64,000 nucleotides of DNA from Enterobacter ludwigii (GTDB lineage Bacteria; Pseudomonadota; Gammaproteobacteria; Enterobacterales; Enterobacteriaceae). Under the pieces are notes generated by a model. It saw only the letters and a program-made list of their open reading frames with translations. It did no database searches and had not been told where the DNA came from. The position numbers and the translations under genes were made by a program. The stretch is taken from NCBI RefSeq assembly GCF_001750725.1, contig NZ_CP017279.1, positions 4,216,001 to 4,280,000 of the forward strand. Direction: 5' to 3'. Each line of letters begins with the position of its first letter. Position 1 is the stretch's first letter. Below are positions 23,172 to 36,036 of the stretch, piece by piece.

Positions 23172-23798
23172 ATGACAGGTAAAAAGCGTTCTGCCAGCTC
23201 CAGCCGCTGGCTTCAGGAACACTTTAGCGATAAATATGTTCAACAGGCACAGAAAAAGGGGTTGCGTTCCCGTGCCTGGTTTAAACTTGATGAAATACAG
23301 CAAAGTGACAAACTTTTTAAGCCGGGAATGACGGTTGTCGATCTCGGTGCAGCACCTGGCGGATGGTCCCAGTATGCGGTTACGCAGATCGGCGGAACGG
23401 GCCGAATCATCGCATGCGACCTTTTACCAATGGATCCCATCGTCGGTGTCGACTTCCTTCAGGGCGACTTTCGTGATGAATTAGTGCTGAAAGCGCTACT
23501 TGAGCGTGTAGGTGATAGTAAGGTCCAGGTTGTCATGTCAGATATGGCACCAAATATGTGTGGAACACCGGCGGTGGATATCCCCCGCGCCATGTATTTG
23601 GTGGAGCTAGCGTTAGAAATGTGTCGTGATGTACTAGCGCCTGGTGGTAGTTTTGTTGTGAAGGTGTTTCAGGGCGAAGGTTTCGAGGAGTATCTTAAGG
23701 AAATTCGCTCCCTGTTTGCGAAGGTTAAAGTTCGTAAGCCGGACTCTTCCCGGGCCCGTTCCCGAGAAGTGTATATTGTAGCGACCGGGCGAAAATGA
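23172..23798 (+). CDS. rlmE: 23S rRNA 2'-O-ribose U2552 methyltransferase
   Basis: 208 residues (E. coli 209; also ftsJ/rrmJ). It has a Rossmann methyltransferase fold with the SAM motif [14 protein letters not shown] and the catalytic K-D-K-E tetrad at Lys38, Asp124, Lys164 and Glu199, all in the E. coli positions. It methylates U2552 in the A loop of the 50S subunit, a late assembly step. It is followed by ftsH after 93 bases. Confidence 0.97.
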   Translation: MTGKKRSASSSRWLQEHFSDKYVQQAQKKGLRSRAWFKLDEIQQSDKLFKPGMTVVDLGAAPGGWSQYAVTQIGGTGRIIACDLLPMDPIVGVDFLQGDFRDELVLKALLERVGDSKVQVVMSDMAPNMCGTPAVDIPRAMYLVELALEMCRDVLAPGGSFVVKVFQGEGFEEYLKEIRSLFAKVKVRKPDSSRARSREVYIVATGRK

Positions 23799-23891
23799 TA
23801 ACCCGCGTCTTTCAGACGAAAGTTTGAATGACACGGGATATAGAGTATCCTGACGCTGTTTTTAACACAGTTGTAATATGAGGTTAATCCC

Positions 23892-25835
23892 TTGAGTGAC
23901 ATGGCGAAAAACCTAATACTCTGGCTGGTCATTGCCGTTGTGCTGATGTCAGTATTCCAGAGCTTTGGGCCCAGCGAGTCGAATGGCCGCAAGGTGGATT
24001 ATTCTACCTTCCTGCAGGAGGTCAATCAGGACCAGGTTCGCGAAGCGCGTATCAACGGACGTGAGATCAACGTTACCAAGAAAGATAGTAACCGTTACAC
24101 GACTTACATCCCGGTGAACGATCCTAAGCTGCTTGATAACCTTCTGACCAAAAACGTCAAGGTGGTAGGCGAGCCGCCAGAAGAACCAAGCCTGCTGGCT
24201 TCTATCTTCATCTCCTGGTTCCCGATGCTGCTTCTTATTGGCGTCTGGATCTTCTTTATGCGCCAGATGCAGGGCGGCGGTGGCAAAGGTGCCATGTCGT
24301 TCGGTAAGAGCAAGGCGCGTATGCTAACGGAAGATCAGATCAAGACCACGTTTGCCGACGTTGCAGGTTGCGACGAAGCAAAAGAAGAAGTGGGCGAACT
24401 GGTCGAATACCTGCGCGAGCCGAGCCGTTTCCAGAAACTGGGCGGTAAGATCCCGAAAGGCGTTCTGATGGTAGGGCCTCCGGGTACCGGTAAAACCCTG
24501 CTGGCGAAAGCCATCGCGGGTGAAGCGAAGGTGCCGTTCTTTACTATTTCAGGTTCTGACTTCGTTGAAATGTTCGTGGGTGTTGGTGCATCTCGTGTGC
24601 GTGACATGTTCGAGCAGGCCAAGAAGGCAGCACCGTGCATTATCTTCATCGATGAAATCGACGCCGTAGGCCGCCAGCGTGGCGCAGGCCTGGGCGGTGG
24701 TCACGATGAACGTGAACAGACGCTGAACCAGATGCTGGTTGAGATGGATGGCTTCGAAGGTAACGAAGGTATTATCGTTATCGCGGCGACTAACCGTCCG
24801 GACGTTCTTGACCCTGCGCTGCTGCGTCCAGGCCGTTTCGACCGTCAGGTTGTGGTTGGTCTGCCGGATGTACGTGGTCGTGAACAGATTCTGAAAGTTC
24901 ACATGCGTCGCGTACCGCTGGCACCTGATGTCGACGCGGCGATCATCGCGCGTGGTACGCCGGGCTTCTCCGGTGCTGACCTGGCAAACCTGGTCAACGA
25001 AGCTGCACTGTTTGCTGCTCGCGGTAACAAACGCGTTGTGTCGATGGTGGAGTTCGAGAAAGCGAAAGACAAAATCATGATGGGTGCTGAACGTCGCTCC
25101 ATGGTGATGACGGAAGCGCAGAAAGAGTCCACGGCTTACCACGAAGCCGGTCACGCGATTATCGGTCGCCTGGTGCCGGAACACGATCCGGTGCATAAAG
25201 TGACGATTATTCCGCGCGGTCGTGCGCTGGGTGTGACGTTCTTCCTGCCGGAAGGCGATGCCATCAGCGCCAGTCGTCAGAAACTGGAAAGTCAGATTTC
25301 AACCCTTTACGGCGGTCGTCTGGCAGAAGAGATTATTTACGGTGCGGAACATGTTTCGACCGGTGCGTCCAACGACATTAAAGTCGCGACCAACCTGGCG
25401 CGTAACATGGTGACCCAATGGGGCTTCTCCGAGAAGCTGGGTCCCCTGCTGTATGCGGAAGAAGAAGGCGAAGTGTTCCTGGGCCGCTCCGTGGCGAAAG
25501 CGAAACACATGTCCGATGAAACCGCACGTATCATTGACCAGGAAGTGAAGCTGCTGATCGAGCGTAACTACAATCGCGCCCGTCAGATCCTGAACGATAA
25601 CCTGGACATTCTGCATTCGATGAAAGATGCGCTCATGAAATATGAAACCATCGATGCTCCGCAGATTGACGACTTGATGGCTCGCCGCGAAGTGCGTCCG
25701 CCAGCGGGTTGGGAAGACCCAGGCGCTTCCAACAATTCTGACAACAATGGCACACCGCGTGCACCGCGTCCGGTCGATGAACCGCGTACGCCGAACCCGG
25801 GCAACACCATGTCAGAACAGTTGGGCGACAAGTAA
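23892..25835 (+). CDS. ftsH: ATP-dependent zinc metalloprotease FtsH
   Basis: 647 residues from TTG at 23892, or 644 from ATG at 23901. TGAGG lies 8 bases before the TTG, so I use it, though E. coli annotation favours the ATG. Two N-terminal membrane helices flank a periplasmic loop; then an AAA+ domain with [19 protein letters not shown] and the second region of homology, and the HEAGH zinc site. It degrades LpxC, sigma-32, SecY and other membrane or short-lived proteins. Confidence 0.98.
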   Translation: MSDMAKNLILWLVIAVVLMSVFQSFGPSESNGRKVDYSTFLQEVNQDQVREARINGREINVTKKDSNRYTTYIPVNDPKLLDNLLTKNVKVVGEPPEEPSLLASIFISWFPMLLLIGVWIFFMRQMQGGGGKGAMSFGKSKARMLTEDQIKTTFADVAGCDEAKEEVGELVEYLREPSRFQKLGGKIPKGVLMVGPPGTGKTLLAKAIAGEAKVPFFTISGSDFVEMFVGVGASRVRDMFEQAKKAAPCIIFIDEIDAVGRQRGAGLGGGHDEREQTLNQMLVEMDGFEGNEGIIVIAATNRPDVLDPALLRPGRFDRQVVVGLPDVRGREQILKVHMRRVPLAPDVDAAIIARGTPGFSGADLANLVNEAALFAARGNKRVVSMVEFEKAKDKIMMGAERRSMVMTEAQKESTAYHEAGHAIIGRLVPEHDPVHKVTIIPRGRALGVTFFLPEGDAISASRQKLESQISTLYGGRLAEEIIYGAEHVSTGASNDIKVATNLARNMVTQWGFSEKLGPLLYAEEEGEVFLGRSVAKAKHMSDETARIIDQEVKLLIERNYNRARQILNDNLDILHSMKDALMKYETIDAPQIDDLMARREVRPPAGWEDPGASNNSDNNGTPRAPRPVDEPRTPNPGNTMSEQLGDK

Positions 25836-25867
25836 GTCACTGCTGTTGAAGTCTATGTTTGCACCTC

Positions 25868-25900
25868 AAACCCTGGAGCTTGCTCCGGGGTTTTTCTTTT
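25868..25900 (+). terminator. Intrinsic terminator after ftsH
   Basis: AAACCC-GGAG / CTCC-GGGTTT with a CTTG loop, followed by TTTTTCTTTT, 32 bases after the ftsH stop and before folP. Confidence 0.85.
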
Positions 25901-25933
25901 CTGTAAAACCATATTGATACCAGGGATTTGACC

Positions 25934-26782
25934 ATGAAACTATTCGCCCAGGACTCGCATCTCGATCTCTCACATCCGCATGTGATGGGTATCCTGAATG
26001 TCACGCCTGACTCCTTCTCTGACGGCGGCACGCATAACACGCTTATCGAGGCTGTGAAGCACGCAAATTTGATGATTAACGCGGGCGCCACCATCATTGA
26101 CGTAGGTGGGGAATCGACGCGCCCGGGGGCGGCAGACGTTTCGGTGGAAGAAGAACTGGCGCGCGTGGTGCCTGTGGTTGAAGCTATCGCACAGCGGTTC
26201 GAAGTGTGGATCTCCGTCGATACGTCTAAACCTGAAGTGATCCGTGAAGTCGCGAGAGTGGGTGCTCACATCATCAATGATATTCGCTCGCTGACGGAGC
26301 CTGGCGCACTGGAGGCGGCCGCGGAGACCGGGCTACCGGTTTGCCTGATGCACATGCAAGGACAGCCGAAAACCATGCAGGAAGCGCCAAAGTATGACGA
26401 TGTTTATGCCGACGTAAATTGCTTCTTTATTGAGCATATTGCACGTTGTGAACGTGCGGGTATCGCAAAAGAGAAATTGCTGCTCGACCCGGGGTTCGGT
26501 TTCGGTAAAAATCTCTCTCACAATTATGAGCTGCTTGCGCGCTTATCGGAATTCCATCATTTCGACCTGCCATTGCTGGTTGGTATGTCGAGAAAGTCGA
26601 TGATTGGTCAGTTACTGAATGTAGGGCCGAGCGAACGTCTGAGCGGAAGCCTGGCCTGCGCTGTAATTGCGGCGATGCAGGGCGCGCACATTATTCGTGT
26701 CCATGACGTTAAAGAAACAGTAGAAGCCATGCGTGTAGTGGAAGCTACACTGGCAGCGAAGGAAAACAAACGCTATGAGTAA
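25934..26782 (+). CDS. folP: Dihydropteroate synthase
   Basis: 282 residues from the ATG at 25934, as in E. coli; a TTG at 25928 is an alternative. It has a TIM barrel with the signatures [15 protein letters not shown] and [19 protein letters not shown]. It condenses p-aminobenzoate with the pterin diphosphate in folate synthesis and is the sulfonamide target. It overlaps glmM by 8 bases. Confidence 0.98.
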   Translation: MKLFAQDSHLDLSHPHVMGILNVTPDSFSDGGTHNTLIEAVKHANLMINAGATIIDVGGESTRPGAADVSVEEELARVVPVVEAIAQRFEVWISVDTSKPEVIREVARVGAHIINDIRSLTEPGALEAAAETGLPVCLMHMQGQPKTMQEAPKYDDVYADVNCFFIEHIARCERAGIAKEKLLLDPGFGFGKNLSHNYELLARLSEFHHFDLPLLVGMSRKSMIGQLLNVGPSERLSGSLACAVIAAMQGAHIIRVHDVKETVEAMRVVEATLAAKENKRYE

Positions 26783-28112
26783 TCGTAAATATTTTGGTAC
26801 CGATGGTATTCGTGGGCGCGTGGGTGATGCGCCAATCACCCCTGATTTTGTACTGAAACTGGGCTGGGCAGCGGGTAAAGTCCTTGCGCGTCATGGCTCC
26901 CGTAAAATCATCATTGGTAAAGATACCCGTATCTCCGGGTATATGCTGGAGTCAGCGCTGGAGGCCGGTCTGGCTGCCGCGGGGCTTTCCGCTTCCTTCA
27001 CTGGCCCAATGCCAACGCCTGCTGTGGCATATCTGACGCGTACTTTCCGTGCTGAAGCAGGGATTGTGATTTCGGCCTCGCATAACCCGTTTTATGACAA
27101 CGGCATTAAATTCTTCTCCATCGACGGCACTAAGCTGCCGGATGAAGTGGAAGAGGCGATCGAAGCGGAGATGGAAAAAGAGATCACCTGTGTCGACTCC
27201 GCCGAGCTGGGTAAAGCGAACCGCATTGTCGATGCCGCGGGTCGTTACATCGAATTCTGCAAAGGTACTTTCCCGAATGAACTGAGCCTGGCCCATCTTA
27301 AAATTGTGGTGGACTGCGCCAACGGTGCGACCTATCACATTGCGCCGAATGTTTTCCGCGAACTGGGTGCGAACGTGATTACCATCGGCTGTGAGCCTGA
27401 TGGCCTGAATATTAACGAACAGGTGGGTGCGACTGACGTTCGTGCTCTGCAGGCGCGCGTTCTGGCGGAAAAAGCCGATCTGGGCATCGCACTGGATGGC
27501 GACGGCGATCGCGTGATCATGGTCGATCACGAAGGTAATAAGGTCGACGGCGACCAGATCCTCTATATCATTGCGCGTGAAGGTCTGCGTCAGGGCCAGT
27601 TGCGCGGCGGTGCAGTAGGCACGCTGATGAGCAACATGGGTCTGGAGCTGGCGCTGAAACAGCTGGGTATTCCGTTTGTCCGTGCAAAAGTGGGCGACCG
27701 CTATGTGCTGGAAAAACTGCAGGAAAAAGGCTGGCGCATCGGGGCTGAAAACTCAGGCCACGTGATCCTGCTGGATAAAACCACCACCGGAGACGGTATC
27801 GTCGCTGCGCTGCAGGTTGTTGCCGCCATGGCGCGCAACCATATGAGCCTGCACGATCTCTGCAGCGGCATGAAAATGTTCCCGCAGATCCTGGTGAATG
27901 TGCGTTTCACCGCCGGTAAAGGCGACCCGCTGGAAAATGAAAATGTGAAAGCGGTGATGGCTGACGTTGAAGCCGCGCTGGGCAACCGTGGGCGTGTGCT
28001 GCTGCGTAAGTCTGGAACTGAACCGCTGATCCGCGTAATGGTGGAAGGCGAAGACGAGGCGCAGGTGAATGAATTTGCGCACCGTATTGCGGATGCCGTA
28101 AAAGCTGCATAG
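26775..28112 (+). CDS. glmM: Phosphoglucosamine mutase
   Basis: 445 residues, as in E. coli. The phosphoserine site is Ser102 in VISASHNP; the metal loop DGDGDR is visible. It converts glucosamine-6-phosphate to glucosamine-1-phosphate on the way to UDP-GlcNAc. Together with rapZ in this window (GlmS control) and murA (UDP-GlcNAc use), three steps of amino-sugar supply lie close together. Confidence 0.98.
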   Translation: MSNRKYFGTDGIRGRVGDAPITPDFVLKLGWAAGKVLARHGSRKIIIGKDTRISGYMLESALEAGLAAAGLSASFTGPMPTPAVAYLTRTFRAEAGIVISASHNPFYDNGIKFFSIDGTKLPDEVEEAIEAEMEKEITCVDSAELGKANRIVDAAGRYIEFCKGTFPNELSLAHLKIVVDCANGATYHIAPNVFRELGANVITIGCEPDGLNINEQVGATDVRALQARVLAEKADLGIALDGDGDRVIMVDHEGNKVDGDQILYIIAREGLRQGQLRGGAVGTLMSNMGLELALKQLGIPFVRAKVGDRYVLEKLQEKGWRIGAENSGHVILLDKTTTGDGIVAALQVVAAMARNHMSLHDLCSGMKMFPQILVNVRFTAGKGDPLENENVKAVMADVEAALGNRGRVLLRKSGTEPLIRVMVEGEDEAQVNEFAHRIADAVKAA

Positions 28113-28133
28113 TTTTTCACGTTAAGTGATTAA

Positions 28134-28160
28134 AAAGGCGGCGCTTGCCGCCTTTGTTTT
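28134..28160 (+). terminator. Intrinsic terminator after glmM
   Basis: AAAGGCGGC / GCCGCCTTT with a GCTT loop, followed by GTTTT. Confidence 0.85.
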
Positions 28161-28335
28161 GAGCAATTGATGGCTTTTTGCTGTTTTTTTCCGCAGTTGA
28201 TACAATGCGTCAAAATTGCCCTTGCGAAGCACATTCGCTTTGGTTAGTATTCACACCCGCTTCAGTGGGAAACAAAAATCCTGCTAATTGGTCGAAGCAT
28301 TGGTATGCGGCAAATCCGCAAGGAACAGGTTGATT

Positions 28336-28668
28336 ATGTACGAAGCTCTTTTAGTTATTTTCCTTATTGTAGCCATCGCTCTCGTAGCGCTGATTATGCT
28401 GCAGCAAGGTAAAGGCGCTGATATGGGAGCCTCCTTCGGAGCAGGCGCTTCCGGTACGCTGTTCGGTTCAAGTGGTTCTGCGAACTTCATGACCCGCACA
28501 ACGGCGATTCTGGCTACGCTGTTCTTCATCATCAGTCTGGCGCTTGGCAATATCAACAGCAACAAGACCAGCAAAGGAAGCGAGTGGGAAAATCTGAGCG
28601 CGCCAGCGAAAACTGAGCAGACTCAGCCAGCTGCACCGGCTAAGCCGACCAGCGATATCCCGCACTAA
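28336..28668 (+). CDS. secG: Protein translocase subunit SecG
   Basis: 110 residues from the ATG at 28336 (MYEALLVIFLIVAIAL). Two membrane helices surround a glycine-rich cytoplasmic loop (GASFGAGASGTLFGSSGSAN), followed by a proline/alanine-rich tail. It stimulates SecYEG protein export. An in-frame GTG-type start at 28288 is not family-like. The tRNA-Leu gene follows after 9 bases. Confidence 0.97.
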   Translation: MYEALLVIFLIVAIALVALIMLQQGKGADMGASFGAGASGTLFGSSGSANFMTRTTAILATLFFIISLALGNINSNKTSKGSEWENLSAPAKTEQTQPAAPAKPTSDIPH

Positions 28669-28677
28669 GTATTCAGT

Positions 28678-28764
28678 ACCGAGGTGGTGGAATTGGTAGA
28701 CACGCTACCTTGAGGTGGTAGTGCCCTAACGGGCTTGTGGGTTCGAGTCCCATCCTCGGTACCA
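28678..28764 (+). tRNA. leuU: tRNA-Leu, anticodon GAG
   Basis: 87 bases including encoded CCA. The acceptor arms ACCGAGG / CCTCGGT pair over 7 bp, the anticodon stem is CTACC/GGTAG with loop TTGAGGT (GAG at 28712-28714), there is a long variable arm as expected for class II tRNA, and the T arm carries GTTCGAGTC. Same position after secG as E. coli leuU. Confidence 0.97.
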
Positions 28765-28777
28765 ATATTCCAGAAGA

Positions 28778-28803
28778 AAGACGTCGAAAGACGTCTTTTT
28801 TTT
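28778..28803 (+). terminator. Intrinsic terminator after tRNA-Leu
   Basis: AAGACGTC / GACGTCTT with a GAAA tetraloop and a long T-run (over 8 T). Confidence 0.92.
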
Positions 28804-28885
28804 CGTCTGTAGATTTCGTCTGTAGAAGGAGCGTTTTCGTCGGCGGGTACGTTCGTGCCAGCGGGACCGGTTCTGCAGCGATCGT

Positions 28886-28912
28886 AAAAAAGGCGCCCAC
28901 TGAGCGCCTTTT
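28886..28912 (-). terminator. Intrinsic terminator of argG
   Basis: On the minus strand AAAAGGCGC / GCGCCTTTTTT with a 7-base loop, 18 bases after the argG stop. Confidence 0.85.
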
Positions 28913-28929
28913 GCATTTCTGCGTAAGCC

Positions 28930-30303
<1,374 letters not shown>

Positions 30304-30325
30304 TTAAGAGACCGCTTTCGCTCTC

Positions 30326-30364
30326 GATGCATGTTTATGCAAAATAAGTGAGTATTCATTTAAT
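30326..30364 (-). promoter_or_regulatory. Tandem ARG boxes (ArgR operator) of argG
   Basis: Cores TGCATGTTTATGCA (30328-30341) and TGAGTATTCATTTA (30349-30362) each match 8 of 10 fixed positions of TGAAT-N4-ATTCA. Their centres are 21 bases apart, which is two 18-bp boxes with the usual 3-bp spacing. They lie 50-90 bases upstream of argG. Confidence 0.65.
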
Positions 30365-30519
30365 CATCTTTTGTCGATGACCGGAAGAGACTCGTGCGTT
30401 TTTTGTAAAATTTTCCCTTTGTTTGACCTGGCGGAAACTGGCTTGACAGGTGGGGTTCACTATCAATATACTAAACGCCGATTTTACGTCCCGTCTTCGG
30501 TACCAAATCCCAGCATTAT

Positions 30520-30548
30520 TTGCAAATTCTCTCCAAAACGCGTAGAAT
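30520..30548 (+). promoter_or_regulatory. Predicted sigma-70 promoter of metY-rimP-nusA
   Basis: TTGCAA (30520-30525), a 17-base spacer and TAGAAT (30543-30548), placing a start about 8 bases before the mature tRNA. A second candidate, TTGACA (30443-30448) with an 18-base spacer and TATACT (30467-30472), lies further upstream. Confidence 0.65.
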
Positions 30549-30563
30549 TTGCCACGTTTCAGG

Positions 30564-30640
<77 letters not shown>

Positions 30641-30764
30641 CTTTCCCATAAAGTTCTTTTTCAAATATACTGTGAAGACTTAGAGCCTTCGTAGCTGGAT
30701 TTGAAAAAATTCTTTCGGAGAGTGCTCCAGGCCGCAGTTGCGGCTATAGGGTTCAGTTATCTAA

Positions 30765-30788
30765 AGCCCCGATTTATCGGGGTTTTTT
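30765..30788 (+). terminator. Partial terminator in the rimP-nusA leader
   Basis: AGCCCCGA / TCGGGGTT with a TTTA loop and six T, between metY and rimP. Downstream genes share the strand and operon, so read-through is expected, as in E. coli. Confidence 0.8.
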
Positions 30789-30847
30789 GTTATCTGACTA
30801 CAGAATAACTGGGCTTTACGCCCTTTTTTTATGTCTTGGGGGTGGGC

Positions 30848-31300
30848 TTGTCCACATTAGAGCAAAAATTAACAGAGATGATTACTGCACCGGTCGAAGC
30901 ACTGGGCTACGAACTGGTCGGCATCGAATTCGTTCGCGGCCGTACATCGACGCTGCGCATCTATATTGATAGTGAAGATGGCATCAATGTTGATGATTGT
31001 GCTGATGTTAGCCACCAGGTGAGTGCGGTTCTTGATGTTGAAGACCCGATTACCGTTGCGTACAACCTGGAAGTTTCCTCACCCGGCCTCGATCGCCCGA
31101 TGTTCACGGCCGAGCACTATGTGCGCTTTACCGGTGAAGAAGTGGCTCTCGTTCTGCGTATGGCCGTACAGAACCGCCGTAAATGGCAGGGAATTATCAA
31201 AGCCGTTGATGGTGAAATGATCACGGTTACAGTCGAAGGCAAAGATGAAGTGTTCGCGCTGAGTAATATCCAGAAGGCGAACCTGGTTCCCCACTTTTAA
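30848..31300 (+). CDS. rimP: Ribosome maturation factor RimP
   Basis: 150 residues from the TTG at 30848 ([18 protein letters not shown]), matching E. coli RimP; the ribosome binding site is the GGGGGTGG just upstream. In-frame TTG/GTG codons at 30836 and 30842 are alternatives. RimP acts in 30S assembly around S12. It is followed by nusA after 28 bases. Confidence 0.95.
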   Translation: MSTLEQKLTEMITAPVEALGYELVGIEFVRGRTSTLRIYIDSEDGINVDDCADVSHQVSAVLDVEDPITVAYNLEVSSPGLDRPMFTAEHYVRFTGEEVALVLRMAVQNRRKWQGIIKAVDGEMITVTVEGKDEVFALSNIQKANLVPHF

Positions 31301-31328
31301 CAGTCTGGATTGAGGTGAAAAGCCCGCG

Positions 31329-32831
31329 ATGAACAAAGAAATTTTGGCTGTTGTTGAAGCCGTCTCCAACGAGAAATCACTGCCGCGTGAGAAGATTTTC
31401 GAAGCGCTGGAAAGTGCACTGGCTACAGCAACCAAGAAAAAATACGAACAAGAGATCGATGTTCGCGTAGAAATCGATCGTAAAAGCGGTGACTTCGATA
31501 CATTCCGTCGTTGGGTAATCGTTGAAGAGGTGACCCAGCCGACGAAAGAGATCACCCTGGAAGCGGCGCGTTTTGAAGACGAAAGCCTGAACGTGGGTGA
31601 CTATGTTGAAGACCAGATTGAATCTGTCACCTTCGACCGTATCACCACGCAAACCGCAAAACAGGTTATCGTCCAGAAAGTCCGTGAAGCTGAGCGCGCG
31701 CTGGTTGTCGATCAGTTCCGCGATCAGGAAGGTGAGATCATTACCGGCGTGGTGAAGAAAGTAAACCGCGACAACATCTCTCTGGAAATCAAATCTGAAG
31801 GGCTGCCAGGTAACGCTGAAGCCGTTATCCTGCGTGAAGACATGCTGCCGCGTGAAAACTTCCGCCCGGGTGACCGTATTCGTGGCGTTCTGTATGCCGT
31901 ACGCCCTGAAGCGCGTGGTGCACAGCTGTTTGTGACCCGTTCCAAGCCAGAGATGCTGATTGAACTGTTCCGTATCGAAGTACCGGAAATCGGCGAAGAA
32001 GTTATCGAAATTAAAGCGGCTGCCCGCGATCCGGGTTCACGCGCGAAAATCGCGGTGAAAACCAACGACAAGCGTATCGACCCGGTCGGTGCTTGCGTAG
32101 GTATGCGCGGTGCGCGTGTTCAGGCGGTTTCTACCGAACTGGGCGGCGAGCGTATCGATATCGTCCTGTGGGACGACAACCCGGCGCAATTCGTGATTAA
32201 CGCAATGGCTCCGGCGGATGTGGCGTCTATCGTTGTTGACGAAGACAAACACACCATGGATATCGCTGTTGAAGCGGGCAACCTGGCGCAGGCAATCGGC
32301 CGTAACGGTCAGAACGTACGCCTGGCGTCACAGCTGAGCGGCTGGGAACTCAACGTAATGACCGTTGATGACCTGCAGGCTAAGCATCAGGCTGAAGCCC
32401 ATGCGGCGATCGATACCTTCACGAAATACCTGGATATTGACGAAGATTTCGCCACTGTTCTGGTTGAAGAAGGTTTCTCTACCCTTGAAGAACTGGCCTA
32501 TGTGCCAATGAAAGAGCTGCTGGAAATCGACGGTCTTGATGAAGCCACCGTTGAAGCCCTGCGTGAACGCGCTAAAAACGCACTGACCACCCTGGCACTG
32601 GCTCAGGAAGAAAGCCTTGGCGATAAGAAGCCGGCTGATGACCTGCTGAATCTGGAAGGTCTTGATCGTGCGATTGCGTTCAAGCTGGCTGCCCGTGGTG
32701 TTTGTACGCTGGAAGATCTCGCTGAGCAAGGCGTTGATGACCTGGCTGATATCGAAGGTTTAACCGACGAGAAAGCCGGCGAACTCATCATGGCCGCACG
32801 TAATATTTGCTGGTTCGGCGACGAAGCGTAA
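31329..32831 (+). CDS. nusA: Transcription termination/antitermination factor NusA
   Basis: 500 residues (E. coli 495). An N-terminal polymerase-binding domain is followed by S1 (about 135-200), two KH domains ([10 protein letters not shown] and [10 protein letters not shown] loops) and two acidic C-terminal repeats near residues 364-430 and 438-496. It modulates pausing, rho-dependent termination and antitermination. The 24-base gap to infB is typical of the operon. Confidence 0.98.
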   Translation: MNKEILAVVEAVSNEKSLPREKIFEALESALATATKKKYEQEIDVRVEIDRKSGDFDTFRRWVIVEEVTQPTKEITLEAARFEDESLNVGDYVEDQIESVTFDRITTQTAKQVIVQKVREAERALVVDQFRDQEGEIITGVVKKVNRDNISLEIKSEGLPGNAEAVILREDMLPRENFRPGDRIRGVLYAVRPEARGAQLFVTRSKPEMLIELFRIEVPEIGEEVIEIKAAARDPGSRAKIAVKTNDKRIDPVGACVGMRGARVQAVSTELGGERIDIVLWDDNPAQFVINAMAPADVASIVVDEDKHTMDIAVEAGNLAQAIGRNGQNVRLASQLSGWELNVMTVDDLQAKHQAEAHAAIDTFTKYLDIDEDFATVLVEEGFSTLEELAYVPMKELLEIDGLDEATVEALRERAKNALTTLALAQEESLGDKKPADDLLNLEGLDRAIAFKLAARGVCTLEDLAEQGVDDLADIEGLTDEKAGELIMAARNICWFGDEA

Positions 32832-32855
32832 TAAACTGTAGCAGGAAGGAACAGC

Positions 32856-35543
32856 ATGACTGATGTAACTGTAAAATCGCTGGCTGCCGAGATTCAGACC
32901 TCCGTGGACCGCCTGGTACAGCAATTTGCTGATGCAGGGATCCCGAAGTCCGCTGATGACTCGGTGAACGCGCAAGAAAAACAAACCTTGTTAGCGCACC
33001 TGAACCGTGAACACGGTTCGACGCCTGACAAGCTGACGCTGCAGCGCAAAACGCGTAGCACGTTGAATATCCCTGGTACCGGTGGTAAAAGCAAATCGGT
33101 ACAAATTGAAGTCCGCAAGACACGCACCTTTGTAAAACGTGATCCGCAAGAGGCAGAACGCCTTGCTGCGGAAGAGCAGGCACAGCGTGAAGCGGAAGAA
33201 CAAGCTCAGCGTGAGGCAGAAGCGACTGCCAAACGTGAAGCAGAATTAAAAGCTGAACGTGAGGCCGCAGAAAAAGCGAAACGCGACGCAAGTGATAAAG
33301 TGAAGCGTGAAGCTGCGGAAAAAGACAAAGTGAGCAATCAACAGACCGACGAAATGACAAAAACCGCCCAGGCTGAAAAAGCCCGCCGTGAAAATGAAGC
33401 TGCCGAGCTGAAGCGTAAAGCGGAAGAAGAAGCCCGCCGCAAGCTTGAAGAAGAAGCTCGCCGTGTAGCTGAAGAAGCGCGCCGTATGGCCGAAGAAAAC
33501 GAGAAGAACGGTGTGAACCCTGCTGAAGCGTCTGAAGACACCAGCGATTATCACGTCACCACTTCTCAGCATGCGCGTCAGGCAGAAGACGATAACGACC
33601 GTGAAGTTGAAGGTGGTCGTGGCCGTACTCGCAGCACCAAAGCTGCTCGCCCAGCCAAAAAAGGCAACAAGCACGCTGAATCTAAAGCTGACCGTGAAGA
33701 AGCACGTGCAGCGATCCGCGGTGGTAAAGGCGGCAAGCGTAAAGGTTCCGCACTGCAGCAGGGCTTCCAGAAGCCAGCTCAGGCTGTTAACCGTGACGTA
33801 GTGATTGGTGAAACCATCACCGTTGGCGATCTGGCCAACAAAATGGCGGTTAAAGGTTCTCAGGTCATCAAAGCGATGATGAAACTGGGTGCAATGGCCA
33901 CCATCAACCAGGTTATCGACCAGGAAACTGCGCAACTGGTAGCCGAAGAGATGGGCCATAAAGTTATCCTGCGTCGTGAAAACGAGCTGGAAGAAGCAGT
34001 AATGAGCGACCGTGACACCGGCGCAGCGGCAGAACCGCGCGCGCCTGTAGTGACCATCATGGGTCACGTTGACCACGGTAAAACCTCTCTGCTCGACTAC
34101 ATTCGTTCGACGAAAGTGGCCTCCGGTGAAGCGGGTGGTATTACCCAGCACATCGGTGCGTACCACGTAGAAACCGACAACGGCATGATCACCTTCCTGG
34201 ATACCCCGGGCCACGCAGCGTTTACCTCTATGCGTGCTCGTGGTGCTCAGGCAACGGATATCGTTGTACTGGTTGTTGCTGCAGATGACGGCGTGATGCC
34301 ACAGACCATTGAAGCTATCCAGCACGCGAAAGCGGCGCAGGTGCCTCTGGTGGTTGCAGTGAACAAGATCGATAAGCCAGAAGCTGACATGGATCGCGTT
34401 AAAAACGAACTCTCCCAGTACGGTGTTATGCCGGAAGAGTGGGGCGGTGAAGCGCAGTTCATCCCTGTATCTGCGAAAGCCGGTACCGGTATCGACGACC
34501 TGCTGAACGCTATCCTGCTGCAGGCTGAAGTTCTGGAGCTGAAAGCGGTTCGTAAAGGTATGGCGAGCGGCGCGGTTATCGAATCCTTCCTGGATAAAGG
34601 TCGTGGTCCGGTTGCAACCGTTCTGGTTCGTGAAGGTACGCTGCATAAAGGCGATATCGTTCTGTGTGGTTTCGAATACGGTCGTGTTCGTGCGATGCGT
34701 AACGAACTGGGTCAGGAAGTTCTGGAAGCAGGTCCGTCCATTCCAGTGGAAATCCTGGGCCTGTCCGGTGTGCCGGCTGCGGGCGATGAAGTGACCGTCG
34801 TACGTGACGAGAAGAAAGCGCGTGAAGTTGCACTGTATCGTCAGGGCAAATTCCGTGAAGTTAAACTGGCTCGTCAGCAGAAATCTAAACTCGAGAACAT
34901 GTTTGCGAACATGACCGAAGGCGAAGTTCACGAAGTGAACATCGTTCTGAAAGCCGACGTTCAGGGTTCTGTGGAAGCGATCTCCGACTCCTTGCTGAAA
35001 CTGTCTACTGACGAAGTTAAAGTGAAGATTATCGGTTCTGGCGTAGGGGGTATCACCGAAACCGACGCCACCCTGGCTGCTGCATCCAATGCAATCCTGG
35101 TCGGCTTCAACGTACGTGCTGACGCGTCTGCACGTAAAGTGATTGATGCTGAAAGTCTGGATCTGCGTTACTACTCCGTCATCTATAACCTGATCGACGA
35201 AGTGAAAGCAGCGATGAGCGGCATGCTGTCTCCAGAGCTGAAACAGCAGATCATCGGTCTGGCTGAAGTGCGTGACGTGTTCAAATCACCGAAATTTGGT
35301 GCGATCGCGGGCTGTATGGTTACCGAAGGTATCATCAAACGTCACAACCCAATCCGCGTACTGCGTGACAACGTGGTTATCTACGAAGGCGAGCTGGAAT
35401 CCCTGCGCCGCTTCAAAGATGACGTTAACGAAGTCCGTAACGGCATGGAATGTGGTATCGGCGTGAAGAACTACAACGACGTTCGCGTTGGCGACATGAT
35501 CGAAGTGTTCGAGATCATCGAAATTCAGCGTACGATTGCTTAA
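32856..35543 (+). CDS. infB: Translation initiation factor IF-2
   Basis: 895 residues (E. coli 890). A long charged Lys/Glu/Ala/Arg helical N-terminal region precedes the GTPase domain with [14 protein letters not shown] and NKID, and the fMet-tRNA-binding C-terminal domains. In-frame GTG (33330) and ATG (33354) codons sit where the shorter E. coli IF2-beta/gamma forms start ([11 protein letters not shown]), so short isoforms are likely. Confidence 0.98.
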   Translation: MTDVTVKSLAAEIQTSVDRLVQQFADAGIPKSADDSVNAQEKQTLLAHLNREHGSTPDKLTLQRKTRSTLNIPGTGGKSKSVQIEVRKTRTFVKRDPQEAERLAAEEQAQREAEEQAQREAEATAKREAELKAEREAAEKAKRDASDKVKREAAEKDKVSNQQTDEMTKTAQAEKARRENEAAELKRKAEEEARRKLEEEARRVAEEARRMAEENEKNGVNPAEASEDTSDYHVTTSQHARQAEDDNDREVEGGRGRTRSTKAARPAKKGNKHAESKADREEARAAIRGGKGGKRKGSALQQGFQKPAQAVNRDVVIGETITVGDLANKMAVKGSQVIKAMMKLGAMATINQVIDQETAQLVAEEMGHKVILRRENELEEAVMSDRDTGAAAEPRAPVVTIMGHVDHGKTSLLDYIRSTKVASGEAGGITQHIGAYHVETDNGMITFLDTPGHAAFTSMRARGAQATDIVVLVVAADDGVMPQTIEAIQHAKAAQVPLVVAVNKIDKPEADMDRVKNELSQYGVMPEEWGGEAQFIPVSAKAGTGIDDLLNAILLQAEVLELKAVRKGMASGAVIESFLDKGRGPVATVLVREGTLHKGDIVLCGFEYGRVRAMRNELGQEVLEAGPSIPVEILGLSGVPAAGDEVTVVRDEKKAREVALYRQGKFREVKLARQQKSKLENMFANMTEGEVHEVNIVLKADVQGSVEAISDSLLKLSTDEVKVKIIGSGVGGITETDATLAAASNAILVGFNVRADASARKVIDAESLDLRYYSVIYNLIDEVKAAMSGMLSPELKQQIIGLAEVRDVFKSPKFGAIAGCMVTEGIIKRHNPIRVLRDNVVIYEGELESLRRFKDDVNEVRNGMECGIGVKNYNDVRVGDMIEVFEIIEIQRTIA

Positions 35544-35554
35544 TCATCGATGCA

Positions 35555-35581
35555 GGCCGGGTAAGCAAAGCGCCACCCGGT
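35555..35581 (+). repeat. REP-like palindrome after infB
   Basis: CCGGGT ... ACCCGG with an inner GC-rich loop (AAGCAAAGCGCC), close in form to 1095-1120. It lies between the infB stop and the terminator. I assign it to the repetitive extragenic palindrome class by appearance. Confidence 0.55.
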
Positions 35582-35590
35582 AATAATTTT

Positions 35591-35615
35591 AAAAGGGGCT
35601 TTTTGCCCCTTTTTT
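35591..35615 (+). terminator. Intrinsic terminator between infB and rbfA
   Basis: AAAAGGGGC / GCCCCTTTT with a TTTTT loop and further T. Probably partial, since rbfA-truB follow on the same strand. Confidence 0.82.
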
Positions 35616-35631
35616 GTCTGGAGAATTTATT

Positions 35632-36036
35632 ATGGCGAAAGAATTTGGTCGCCCGCAGCGCGTAGCGCAAGAAATGCAGAAAGAGATCGCCCTCATCCTG
35701 CAACGTGAAATTAAAGATCCACGCGTGGGTGTGATGACCACCGTGTCCGGCGTGGAAATGTCCCGCGACCTGGCGTATGCCAAAGTGTTCGTGACCTTCC
35801 TGAACGATCAGGACGAAGCCGCGGTAAAAAACGGCATTAAAGCGCTGCAGGAAGCCTCTGGCTACATCCGCTCTCTGCTCGGCAAAGCGATGCGTCTGCG
35901 TATCGTGCCTGAGCTGACCTTCTTCTACGACAACTCTCTGGTCGAAGGTATGCGCATGTCCAACCTGGTGACCAGCGTGGTGAAACATGACGACGAACGT
36001 CGTGTTAACCCAACGGACGACAGCAAGGAGGACTAA
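35632..36036 (+). CDS. rbfA: Ribosome-binding factor A
   Basis: 134 residues from the ATG at 35632 ([19 protein letters not shown]). It has a KH-type fold that binds the 30S subunit near helix 1 of 16S rRNA; needed for late assembly and cold growth. It overlaps truB by one base (TAATG). Confidence 0.97.
   Translation: MAKEFGRPQRVAQEMQKEIALILQREIKDPRVGVMTTVSGVEMSRDLAYAKVFVTFLNDQDEAAVKNGIKALQEASGYIRSLLGKAMRLRIVPELTFFYDNSLVEGMRMSNLVTSVVKHDDERRVNPTDDSKED

Noticed and set aside
28678..28803. tRNA-Leu as an integration site for a mobile element
   Set aside because: The tRNA is followed at once by its terminator and argG; no integrase, no repeated tRNA end.
33246..34931. 561-codon open frame on the minus strand across infB
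   Set aside because: It is fully antisense to the certain infB gene, has no family motifs and reflects strong codon bias of the sense gene.
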